From Struthio camelus (taxonomy: Eukaryota > Chordata > Aves > Struthioniformes > Struthionidae), in contig NC_090942.1 of the NCBI RefSeq assembly GCF_040807025.1, positions 132,747,247-132,811,246 on the forward strand: 64,000 nucleotides of DNA, read 5' to 3'. Positions within the stretch are counted from its first letter, which is position 1, and the number at the start of each line of letters is the position of its first letter. The notes beneath the pieces were generated by a model, which worked only from the letters and a program-made list of their open reading frames with translations, searched no databases and was not told the DNA's origin. Below are positions 36,967 to 47,961 of the stretch, in pieces. The position numbers were made by a program, and so were the translations under genes.

Positions 36967-39900
36967 CTATCCCTAACCCTAACCCTAAGCATGAGTGTGA
37001 GGTCAGGCACGGCCTGAATCGGTGCGAAGGAGCCCTGTTCATCTTTTGAATCAGGAAGACGTGGTGGCAGGGGTGTTGAGGCATCCCCACATTTGCTTTG
37101 GGGTGTCCTTTGCAGCCGCACTGCCCGGGTTGCTCTACCCTTCCTCTCCCTCCTAACCCTAACCCTAAGCCTAAACCTAACCCTAACTCTAGCCGTGAGT
37201 GTGAGGTCAGGCACGGCCTGAATCGATGCGAAGGAGCCCTGTTTGTGTTCTCCAGGAAGAAGTGGTGGTATCAGGGGTGTTGAGGCATCCCCGCATTTGC
37301 TTTGGGGTGTCCTTTGCAGCCGCACTGCCCGGGTTGCTCTACCCTTCCTCTCCCTCCTAACCCTAACCCTAACCCTAAGCGTAACCCTAAGCGTGAGTGC
37401 GAGGTCAGGCACAACCTGAATCGGGGCGCACGAGCCCTGTTCATCTTCTGAATCAAGAAGAGGTGGTGGCAGGGGTGTTGAGGCATCCCCGCATTTGCTT
37501 TGGGGTGTCCTTTGCAGCCGCACTGCCCGGGTTGTTCTACCCTTCCACTCCCTTCTAACGCTAACCCTAACCCTAGCCGTGAGTGTGAGGTCAGGCACGG
37601 CCTTAATCGGTGCGAAGGAGCCCTGTTTGTGTTCTCCAGGAAGAAGAGGTGGTTGCAGGGGTGTTGAGGCATCCCCGCATTTGCTTTGGGGTGTCCTTTG
37701 AAGCCGCACTGCCCGGGTTGCTCTACCCTTCCTCTCCCTCCTAACCCTAACCCTAACCCTAAGCGTAACCCTAAGCGTGGGTGTGAAGTCAGGCACGGCC
37801 TGAATCGGGGCGTACGAGCCCTGTTCATCTTCTGAATCAAGAAGAGGTGGTGGCAGGAGTGTGGAGGCATCCCCGCATTTGTTTTGGGCTGTCCTTTGGA
37901 GCCGCACTGCCCGGGTTGCTCTACCCTTCCTCTCCCTCCTAACCCTAACCCTAACCCTAAGCGTAACCCTAAGCGTGAGTGTGAGGTCAGGCACGGCCTG
38001 AATCGGGGCGGACGAGCCCTATTCATCTTCAGAAATAGGAAGTCGTGCTGGGAGGAGTGTTGAGGCATCCCCGCATTTCCTTTGGGGTGTCCTTTGCAGC
38101 TGCATTGCCCGGGTTGCTCTACCCTTCCTCTCCCTCCTAACCCTAACCCTAACCCTAACCCGAAGCCTGACACTGATCTCAGGTACGGCCCAAACCAGAG
38201 CACACGAGCCCTGTTCATCTTCTGAATCAAGAAGAGGTGTTGGCAGGGGTGTTGAGGGATCCCCGCATTTGCTTTGGGGTGTCCTTTGCAGCCGCACTGC
38301 CCGGGTTGCTGTACCCTTCCTCTCCCTCCTTTCCCTAACCCTAACCCTAACCCTAACCGTAATCCTAAGCGTGAGTGTGAGGTCGGTCACGGCCTGAATC
38401 GGTGCGAAGGAGCCCTGTTCCTCTTCTCCAGGAAGAAGTTGTGGTATCAGGGGTGTTGAGGCATCCCCGCATTTGCTTTGGGGTGTCCTTTGCAGCCGCA
38501 CTGCCCGGGTTGCTCTACCCTTCCTCTCCCTCCTAACCCTACCCTAAGCCTAAACCTCACCCTAACTCTAGCCGTGAGTGTGAGGTCAGGAACGGCCTGA
38601 ATCGGTGCGAAGGAGCCCTGTTTGTGTTCTCCAGGAAGAAGAGGTGGTTGCAGGGGTGTTGAGGCATCCCCGCATTTGCTTTGGGGTGTCCTTTGCAGCC
38701 GCACTGCCCGGGTTGCTCTACCTTTCATCTCCCTCCTAACCCTAACCCTAACCCTAACCCTAACCCTAACCCTAACCCTAAGCATGAGTGTGAGGTCAGG
38801 CACGGCCTGAATCGGGGCGCACGAGCCCTGTTCATCTTCTGAATCAAGAAGAGGTGGTGGCAGGAGTGTGGAGGCATCCGCGCATTTGCTTTGGGGTGTG
38901 CTTTGGAGCCGCACTGCCCGGGTTGCTCTACCCTTCCTCTCCCTCCTAACCCTAACCCTAACCCTAAGCGTAACCCTAAGCGTGAGTGTGAGGTCAGGCA
39001 CGGCCTGAATTGGGGCGGACAAGCCCTATTCATCTTCAGAAATAGGAAGTGGTGCTGGGAGGAGTGTTGAGGCATCCCCGCATTTGGTTTGCGGTGTCCT
39101 TTGCAGCCGCACTACCCGGGTTGCTCTACCCTTCCTCTCCCTCCTAACCCTAACCCTAAGCCTAACCCTAAGCCTAACCCTAACCCAAAGCGTGAGTGTG
39201 AGGTTGGTCACGGCCTGAATCGGGGCGCACGAGCCCTGTTTGTGTTCTCCAGGAAGAAGAGGTGGTGGCAGGAGTGTTGAGGCATCCCCGCATTTGCTTT
39301 GGGGTGTCCTTTGCAGCCGCACTGCCTGGTTTGCTCTACCCTTCCTCTCCCTCCTAACCCTAACCCTAACCGTAAGCGTGAGTGTGAGGTCAGGCACGGC
39401 CTGAATCGGGGCGCACGAGCCCTGTTCATCTTCTGAATCAAGAAGAGGTGGTGGCAGGGGTGTTGAGGCATCCCCGCATTTGCTTTGGGGTGTCCTTTGC
39501 AGCTGCACTGCCCGGGTTGCTCTACCCTTCCTCTCCCTCCTTACCCTAACCCTAACCCTAACCCTAAGCGTAATCCTAAGCGTGAGTGTGAGGTCGGTCA
39601 CGGCCTGAATCGGTGCGAAGGAGCCCTGTTCCTCTTCTCCAGGAAGAAGTGGTGGTTGCAGGGGTGTTGAGGCATCCCCGCATTTGCTTTGGGGTGTCCT
39701 TTGCAGCCGCACTGCCCGGGTTGCTCTACCCTTCCTCTCCCTCCTAACCCTAACCCTAACCCTAACCCTAACTGTAAGCGTGAGTATGAGGTCAGGCACA
39801 GCCTGAATCGGGGCGCACGAGCCCTGTTCATCTTCTGAATCAAGAAGAGGTGGTGGCAGGGGTGTTGAGGCGTCCCCGCATTTGCTTTGGGGTGTCCTTT

Positions 39901-42900
39901 GCAGCCGCACTGCCCGGGTTGCTCTACCCTTCCTCTCCCTTCTAACCCTAACCCTAACCCTAAGCGTAACCCTAAGCGTGAGTGTGAGGTCAGGCACGGC
40001 CTGAATTGGGGCGGACGAGCCCTGTTCATCTTCTGAACCAAGAAGAGGTGGTATCAGGGGTGTTGAGGCGTCCCCGCATTTGCTTTGGGGTGTCCTTTGC
40101 AGCCGCACTGCCCGGGTTGCTCTACCCTTCCTCTCCCTCCTAACCCTAACCCTAACCCTAACCCTAACCCTAACCCTAACCCTAACCCTAACCCTCACCC
40201 TAAGCATGAGTGTGAGGTCAGGCACGGCCTGAATCGGGGCGCACGAGCCCTGTTTATCTTCTGAATCAAGAAGAGGTGGTGGCAGGGGTGTTGAGGCATC
40301 CCCGCATTTGCTTTGGGGTGTCCTTTGCAGCCGCACTGCCCGGGTTGCTCTACCCTTCCTCTCCCTCCTAACCCTAACCCTAACCCTAACCCGCAGCCTG
40401 ACACTGATCTCAGGTACTGCCCAAACCAGAGCACACGAGCCCTGTTTGTCTTGTGAATTAGGAAGTGGTGGTGGCAGGGGTGTTGAGGTAGCCCCATATT
40501 TCCTTTGGGGTGTCCTTTGCAGCCGCACTGCCCGGGTTGCTCTACCCTTCCTCTCCCTCCTAACCCTAACCCTAACCGTAAGCGTGAGTGTGAGGTCAGG
40601 CACAGCCTGAATCGGGGCGCACGAGCCCTGTTCATCTTCTGAATCAAGAAGAGGTGGTGGCAGGAGTGTGGAGGCATCCCCGCATTTGTTTTGGGCTGTC
40701 CTTTGGAGCCGCACTGCCCGGGTTGCTCTACCCTTCCTCTCCCTCCTAACCCTAACCCTAACCCTAAGCGTAACCCTAAGCGTGGGTGTGAAGTCAGGCA
40801 CGGCCTGAATCGGGGCGTACGAGCCCTGTTCATCTTCTGAATCAAGAAGAGGTGGTGGCAGGAGTGTGGAGGCATCCCCGCATTTGTTTTGGGCTGTCCT
40901 TTGGAGCCGCACTGCCCGGGTTGCTCTACCCTTCCTCTCCCTCCTAACCCTAACCCTAACCCTAAGCGTAACCCTAAGCGTGAGTGTGAGGTCAGGCACG
41001 GCCTGAATCGGGGCGGACGAGCCCTATTCATCTTCAGAAATAGGAAGTCGTGCTGGGAGGAGTGTTGAGGCATCCCTGCATTTTCTTTGGGGTGTCCTTT
41101 GCAGCTGCATTGCCCGGGTTGCTCTACCCTTCCTCTCCCTCCTAACCCTAACCCTAACCCTAACCCGAAGCCTGCAACTGATCTCAGGTACGGCCCAAAC
41201 CAGAGCACACGAGCCCTGTTCATCTTCTGAATCAAGAAGAGGTGTTGGCAGGGGTGTTGAGGGATCCCCGCATTTGCTTTGGGGTGTCCTTTGCAGCCGC
41301 ACTGCCCGGGTTGCTCTACCCTTCCTCTCCCTCCTAACCCTAACCCTAACCCTAACCCTAACCGTAATCCTAAGCGTGAGTGTGAGGTCGGTCACGGCCT
41401 GAATCGGTGCGAAGGAGCCCTGTTCCTCTTCTCCAGGAAGAAGTTGTGGTATCAGGGGTGTTGAGGCATCCCCGCATTTGCTTTGGGGTGTCCTTTGCAG
41501 CCGCACTGCCCGGGTTGCTCTACCCTTCCTCTCCCTCCTAACCCTACCCTAAGCCTAAACCTCACCCTAACTCTAGCCGTGAGTGTGAGGTCAGGAACGG
41601 CCTGAATCGGTGCGAAGGAGCCCTGTTCCTGTTCTCCAGGAAGAAGCGGTGCTTGCAGGGGTGTTGAGGCATCCCCGCATTTGCTTTGGGGTGTCCTTTG
41701 CAGCCGCACTGCCCGGGTTGCTCTACCTTTCATCTCCCTCCTAACCCTAACCCTAACCCTAACCCTAACCCTAACCCTAAGCATGAGTGTGAGGTCAGGC
41801 ACGGCCTGAATCGGGGCGCACGAGCCCTGTTCATCTTCTGAATCAAGAAGAGGTGGTGGCAGGAGTGTGGAGGCATCCCCGCATTTGCTTTGGGGTGTCC
41901 TTTGCAGCCGCACTGCCCGGGTTGCTCTACCCTTCCTCTCCCTCCTAACCCTAACCCTAACCCTAAGCGTAACCCTAAGCGTGAGTGTGAGGTCAGGCAC
42001 GGCCTGAATTGGGGCGGACAATCCCTATTCATCTTCAGAAATAGGAAGTGGTGCTGGCAGGAGTGTTGAGGCATCCCCGCATTTGGTTTGCGGTGTCCTT
42101 TGCAGCCGCACTACCCGGGTTGCTCTACCCTTCCTCTCCCTCCTAACCCTAACCCTAAGCCTAACCCTAAGCCTAACCCTAACCCAAAGCATGAGTGTGA
42201 GGTCGGTCACGGCCTGAATCGGGGCGCACGAGCCCTGTTTGTGTTCTCCAGGAAGAAGAGGTGGTGGCAGGAGTGTTGAGGCATCCCCGCATTTGCTTTG
42301 GGGTGTCCTTTGCAGCCGCACTGCCTGGTTTGCTCTACCCTTCCTCTCCCTCCTAACCCTAACCCTAACCGTAAGCGTGAGTGTGAGGTCAGGCACGGCC
42401 TGAATCGGGGCGCACGAGCCCTGTTCATCTTCTGAATCAAGAAGAGGTGGTGGCAGGGGTGTTGAGGCATCCCCGCATTTGCTTTGGGGTGTCCTTTGCA
42501 GCTGCACTGCCCGGGTTGCTCTACCCTTCCTCTCCCTCCTTACCCTAACCCTAACCCTAACCCTAAGCGTAATCCTAAGCGTGAGTGTGAGGTCGGTAAC
42601 GGCCTGAATCGGTGCGAAGGAGCCCTGTTCCTCTTCTCCAGGAAGAAGTGGTGGTTGCAGGGGTGTTGAGGCATCCCCGCATTTGCTTTGGGGTGTCCTT
42701 TGCAGCCGCACTGCCCGGGTTGCTCTACCCTTCCTCTCCCTCCTAACCCTAACCCTAACCCTAACCCTAACTGTAAGCGTGAGTATGAGGTCAGGCGCAG
42801 CCTGAATCGGGGCACACGAGCCCTGTTCATCTTCTGAATCAAGAAGAGGTGGTGGCAGGAGTGTTGAGGCGTCCCCGCATTTCCTTTGGGGTGTCCTTTG

Positions 42901-43738
42901 CAGCCGCACTGCCCGGGTTGCTCTACCCTTCCTCTCCCTTCTAACCCTAACCCTAACCCTAAGCGTAACCCTAAGCGTGAGTGTGAGGTCAGGCACGGCC
43001 TGAATTGGGGCGGACGAGCCCTGTTCATCTTCTGAACCAAGAAGAGGTGGTATCAGGGGTGTTGAGGCGTCCCCGCATTTGCTTTGGGGTGTCCTTTGCA
43101 GCCGCACTGCCCGGGTTGCTCTACCCTTCCTCTCCCTCCTAACCCTAACCCTAACCCTAACCCTAACCCTAACCCTAACCCTAACCCTAACCCTAACCCT
43201 AAGCATGAGTGTGAGGTCAGGCACGGCCTGAATCGGGGCGCACGAGCCCTGTTTATCTTCTGAATCAAGAAGAGGTGGTGGCAGGAGTGTGGAGGCATCC
43301 CCGCATTTGCTTTGGGGTGTCCTTTGCAGCCGCACTGCCCGGGTTGCTCTACCCTTCCTCTCCCTCCTAACCCTAACCCTAACCCGCAGCCTGACACTGA
43401 TCTCAGGTACGGCCCAAACCAGAGCACACGAGCCCTGTTTGTCTTGTGAATTAGGAAGTGGTGGTAGCAGGGGTGTTGAGGTAGCCCCATATTTCCTTTG
43501 GGGTGTCCTTTGCAGCCGCACTGCCCGGGTTGCTCTACCCTTCCTCTCCCTCCTAACCCTAACCCTAACCGTAAGCGTGAGTGTGAGGTCAGGCACAGCC
43601 TGAATCGGGGCGCACGAGTCCTGTTCATCTTCTGAATCAAGAAGAGGTGTTGGCAGGGGTGTTGAGGCATCCCCGCATTTGCTTTGGGGTGTCCTTTGCA
43701 GCCGCACTGCCCGGGTTGCTCTACCCTTCCTCTCCCTC
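36967..43738. repeat. 6,772-bp tandem duplication, copy 2
   Basis: Apparently identical to copy 1 apart from a patch of about 45 bp (copy 1 34,095-34,135; copy 2 40,867-40,907), judged by eye. The right breakpoint lies in a monomer at about 43,665-43,738, after which the two copies use different hexamer runs. Confidence 0.88.
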
Positions 43739-46700
43739 CTAACCCTAACCCTAACCCTAGCCGTGAGTGTGAGGTCAGGCACGGCCTCAATTGGTGCGAA
43801 GGAGCCCTGTTTGTGTTCTCCAGGAAGAAGTGTTGCTGGGAGGAGTGTGGAGGCATCCCCGCATTTGCTTTGGGGTGTCCTTTGCAGCCGCACTGCCCGG
43901 GTTGCTCTACCCTTCCTCTCCCTCCTAACCCTAACCCTAACCCTAACCCTAAGCCTAACCCTAACCCTAAGCGTGAGTGTGAGGTCAGGCACAGCCTGAA
44001 TCGGGGCGCACGAGCCCTGTTCCTCTTCTCCAGGAAGAAGTGGTGGTGGCAGGGGTGTTGAGGCATCCCCGCATTTCCTTTGGGGTGTCCTTTGCAGCCG
44101 CACTGCCCGGGTTGCTCTACCCTTCCTCTCCCTCCTAACCCTAACCCTAACCCTAACACTAAGCGTAATCCTAAGCGTGAGTGTGAGGTCGGTCACGGCC
44201 TGAATCGGTGCGAAGGAGACCTGTTCCTCTTCTCCAGGAAGAAGTGGTGGTATCAGGGGTGTTGAGGCATCCCTGCATTTGCTTTGGGGTGTCCTTTGCA
44301 GCCGCACTGCCCGGGTTGCTCTACCCTTCCACTCCCTCCTAACCCTAACCCTAACCCTAAGCGTATCCCTAAGCGTGAGTGTGAGGTCAGGCACGGCCTG
44401 AATTGGGGCGGACGAGCCCTATTCATCTTCAGAAATAGAAAGTGGTGCTGGGAGGAGTGTTGAGGCATCCCCGCATTTGCTTTGGGGTGTCCTTTGCAGC
44501 TGCATTGCCCGGGTTGCTGTACCCTTCCTCTCCCTCCTAAACCTAACCCTAAACCTAAGCCTAACCCTAACCCAAAGCGTGAGTGTGAGGTCGGTCACGG
44601 CCTGAATCGGGGCGAAGGAGCCCTGTTTGTGTTCTCCAGGAAGAAGTGGTGGTGGCAGGAGTGTTGAGGCATCCCTGCATTTGCTTTGGGGTGTCCTTTG
44701 CAGCCGCACTGCCCGGGTTGCTCTACCCTTCCTCTCCCTCCTAACCCTAACCGTAACCGTAAGCGTGAGTGTGAGGTCAGGCACGGCCTGAATCGGGGCG
44801 CACGAGCCCTGTTCATCTTCTGAATCAAGAAGAGGTGGTGGCAGGGGTGTTGAGGCATCCCCGCATTTGCTTTGGGGTGTCCTTTGCAGCCACACTGCCC
44901 GGGTTGCTCTACCCTTCCTCTCCCTCCTAACCCTAACCCTAACCCTAAGCGTGAGTGTGAGGTCAGGCACGGCCTTAATTGGTGCGAAGGAGCCCTGTTT
45001 GTGTTCTCCAGGAATAAGTGGTGCGGGCAGGAGTGTGGAGGTGTCCCCACATTTGCTTTGGGGTGTCCTTTGCAGCCGCACTGCCCGGGTTGCTCTACCC
45101 TTCCTCTCCCTCCTAACCCTAACCCTAACCCTAGCCGTGAGTGTGAGGTCAGGCATGGCCTTAATTGGTGCGAAGGAGCCCTGTTTGTGTTCTCCAGGAA
45201 GAAGTGTTGCTGGCAGGAGTGTTGAGGCATCCCCGCATTTGCTTTGGGGTGTCCTTTGCAGCCGCACTGCCCGGGTTGCTCTACCCTTCCTCTCCCTCCT
45301 AACCCTAACCCTAACCCTAAGCCTAACCCTAACCCTAGCCGTGAGTGTGAGGTCGGTCACGGCCTGAACCAGGGCACAGGACCCCTGTTTGTGTTCTACA
45401 GGAAGAAGTGGTAGTGGCAGGGGTGTTGAGGCATCCCCGCATTTGCTTTGGGGTGTCCTTTGCAGCCGCACTGCCCGGGTTGCTCTACCTTTCATCTCCC
45501 TCCTAACCCTAACCCTAACCCTAACCCTAACCCTAAGCGTGAGTGTGAGGTCAGGCACAGCCTGAATCGGGGCGCACGAGCCCTGCTCATCTTCTGAATA
45601 AAGAAGAGGTGGTGGCAGGAGTGTGGAGGCATCCCCGCATTTGCTTTGGGGTGTCCTTTTCAGCCGCACTGCCGGGGTTGCTCTACCCTTCCTCTCCCTC
45701 CTAACCCTAACCCTAACCCTAGCCGTGAGTGTGAGGTCAGGCACGGCCTTACTTGGTGCGCAGGAGCCCTGTTTGTGTTCTCCAGGAAGAAGAGGTGATT
45801 GCAGGGGTGTTGAGGCATCCCCGCATTTGCTTTGGGGTGTCCTTTGCAGCCGCACTGCCCGGCTTACTTTACGCTTCCTCTCCCTCCTAACCCTAACCCT
45901 AACCCTAAGCGTAACCCTAACCGTGAGTGTGAGGTCAGGCACTGCCTGAATCAGGGCGCATGAGCCCTGTTCATCTTCTGAATCAAGAAGAGGTGGTGGC
46001 AGGGGTGTTGAGGGATCCCCGCATTTCCTTTGGGGTGTCCTTTGCAGCCGCACTGCCCGGGTTGCTCTACCCTTCCTCTCCCTCCTAACCCTAACCCTAA
46101 CCCTAACCCTAACCCTAAGCGTGAGTGTGAGGTCAGGCGCAGCCTTAATCGGGGCGCACGAGCCCTGTTCATCTTCTGAATCAAGAAGAGGTGGTGGCAG
46201 GAGTGTTGAGGTGTCCCCACATTTGCTTTGGGGTGTCCTTTGCAGCCGCACTGCCCGGGTTGCTCTACCCTTCCTCTCCCTCCTAAGCCTAACCCTAACC
46301 GTAAGCATGAGTGTGAGGTCAGGCACGGCCTGAATCGGTGCGAAGGAGCCCTGTTCGTCTTTTGAATCAGGAAGAGGTGGTGGCAGGAATGTGGAGGCAT
46401 CCCCGCATTTGCTTTGGGGTGTCCTTTGCAGCCGCACTGCCCGGGTTGCTCTACCCTTCCTCTCCCTCCTAATCCTAACCCTAACCCTAAGCATGAGTGT
46501 GAGGTCAGGCACGGCCTGAATCGGTGCGATGGAGCCCTGTTCATCTTTTGAATCAGGAAGAGGTGGTGGCAGGAGTGTGGAGGCATCCTCGCATTTGCTT
46601 TGGGGTGTCCTTTGCAGCCGCACTGCCCGGGTTGCTCTACCCTTCCTTTCCCTCCTAGGCCTAACCCTAACCCTAACCCTAAGCCTAACCCTAACCCTAA

Positions 46701-47700
46701 GCGTGAGTGTGAGGTCGGTTACGGCCTGAACCGGGGCACAGGAGCCCTGTTCCTCTTCTCCAGGAAGAAGTGGTGCTGGGAGGAGTGTTGAGGCATCCCC
46801 GCATTTACTTTGGGGTGTCCTTTGCAGCCGCACTGCCCGGGTTGCTCTACCCTTCCTCTCCCTCCTAACCCTAACCCTAACCCTAACCCTAACCCTAACC
46901 CGCAGCCTGACACTGATCTCAGGTACGGCACAAACCAGAGCACACGAGCCCTGCTCATCTTCTGAATCCAGAAGGGGTGGTGGCAGGAGTGTGGAGGCAT
47001 CCCCGCATTTGCTTTGGGGTGTCCTTTGCAGCCGCACTGCCCGGGTTGCTCTACCCTTCCTCTCCCTCCTAACCCTAACCCTAACCCTAACCCTAACCCT
47101 AACCCTAACCCTAACCCTAACCCTAACCCTAAGCATGAGTGTGAGGTCAGGCACGGCCTGAATCGGTGCGAAGGAGCCCTGTTCATCTTTTGAATCAGGA
47201 AGAAGTGGTGGCAGGAGTGTTGAGGCATCCCCGCATTTGCTTTGGGGTGTCCTTTGCCGCCGCACTGCCCGGGTTGCTCTACCCTTCCTCTCCCTCCTAA
47301 GCCTAACCCTAACCCTAAGCGTAACCCTAAGCGTGAGTGTGAGGTCAGGCGCAGCCTTAATTGGTGCGAAGGAGCCCTGTTTGTGTTCTCCAGGAAGAAG
47401 AGGTGGTTGCAGGGGTGTTGAGGCATCCCCGCATTTGCTTTGGGGTGTCCTTTGCAGCCGCACTGCCCGGGTTACTTTACGCTTCCTCTCCCTCCTAACC
47501 CTAACCCTAACCCTAAACGTGAGTGTGTGGTCAGGCACAGCCTTTAATCGGGGCGCACGAGCCCTGTTCATCTTCTGAATCAAGAAGAGGTGGTGGCAGG
47601 GGTGTTGAGGCATCCGCGCATTTGCTTTGGGGTGTGCTTTGGAGCCGCACTGCCCGGGTTGCTCTACCCTTCCTCTCCCTCCTAACCCTAGCCCTAACCC
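43739..47700. repeat. Diverged internal margin of the satellite array
   Basis: Monomers here carry the most private substitutions, for example GGCTTACTTTACGCTTCC near 45,861, a GTGAGTGTGTGG change near 47,520 and CTCTGCATTT-like decay of the GCATTTGC block. A one-base insertion (CCTTTAATCGGGG, near 47,540) breaks the usual six-base phase. No higher-order period is evident, as expected for the margin of an array homogenised from the inside. Confidence 0.8.
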
Positions 47701-47745
47701 TCAGGCTGAGGTCATGTACTGCCTGAATTGGAGCACACATCTACA
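47680..47745. repeat. Terminal degenerate monomer at the array boundary
   Basis: The last hexamers read CCCTAGCCCTAACCCTCAGG and are followed by a recognisable but decayed spacer (GAGGTCATGTACTGCCTGAA, then TTGGAGCACAC). Sequence similarity to the monomer ends at about 47,745. Confidence 0.85.
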
Positions 47746-47961
47746 GGGAAGAATGCCTGCCCATTTCGAGGGCTGGCGTTTCGTACCGATTGCACGCAGT
47801 ATCTGTGGGTGTCGTTCCCGATCCATCCCTGTGGAGAGCAGCAGTCCTCAAGGCTCTGCCACTCATGCAGTTCTCAGTGTAGATTGGCCTTGTCGGCTAC
47901 GAAGACCAACATCTTCCACACAGCCAAAGCTCTTCCTGCCTCTCCCTTTGGCAGCTAGCCC
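47746..47961. other. Unique transition sequence next to the array
   Basis: This has moderate GC content, no hexamers, no convincing coding potential and no recognised element. Open frames of 70-115 codons cross it on the + strand, but they continue out of satellite sequence and have no recognisable domain. Confidence 0.5.

Larger units (their letters stand above)
1..47700. repeat. Composite subtelomeric satellite array: ~204-bp monomers each carrying a CCCTAA run
   Basis: About 235 head-to-tail monomers (array length divided by the modal spacing) fill the region with no interruption. In + orientation each has a block with GCATTTGCTTTGGGGTGTCC, a CAG/CCGCACTGCCCGGG block, a pyrimidine-rich stretch ending CTCCCTCC, 2 to about 13 CCCTAA hexamers (with variants GCGTAA, AATCCT, AACCGT), then GTGAGTGTGAGGTCAGG, a CACGAGCCCTG or GAAGGAGCCCTG block and a TTCTGAATCAAGAAG or TTCTCCAGGAAGAAG block. 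Spacings measured over one higher-order block are 186, 198, 204, 210, 222, 228 and 234 bp. The CCCTAA orientation never changes, as expected for a left chromosome end, but the left border is outside the window, so a large interstitial block cannot be excluded. Many open frames cross the array on both strands; they are repeat by-products and are not annotated as genes. I do not recognise the monomer as a named satellite family. Confidence 0.97.

Noticed and set aside
25109..47613. Other long minus-strand frames (about 650-1,060 codons) and many + strand Pro-Asn and Leu-Thr frames
   Set aside because: Same satellite read in different frames; CCCTAA has two open frames on each strand.
1..47700. 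CRISPR array
   Set aside because: Repeats are directly regular, but the so-called spacers are conserved satellite sequence in a vertebrate-type genome, with no unique spacers and no cas genes.
1..47700. CTCF site in GAGGTGGTGGCAGG
   Set aside because: Matches only the TGGCAG half of the core motif; upstream positions disagree, so I do not claim CTCF binding.
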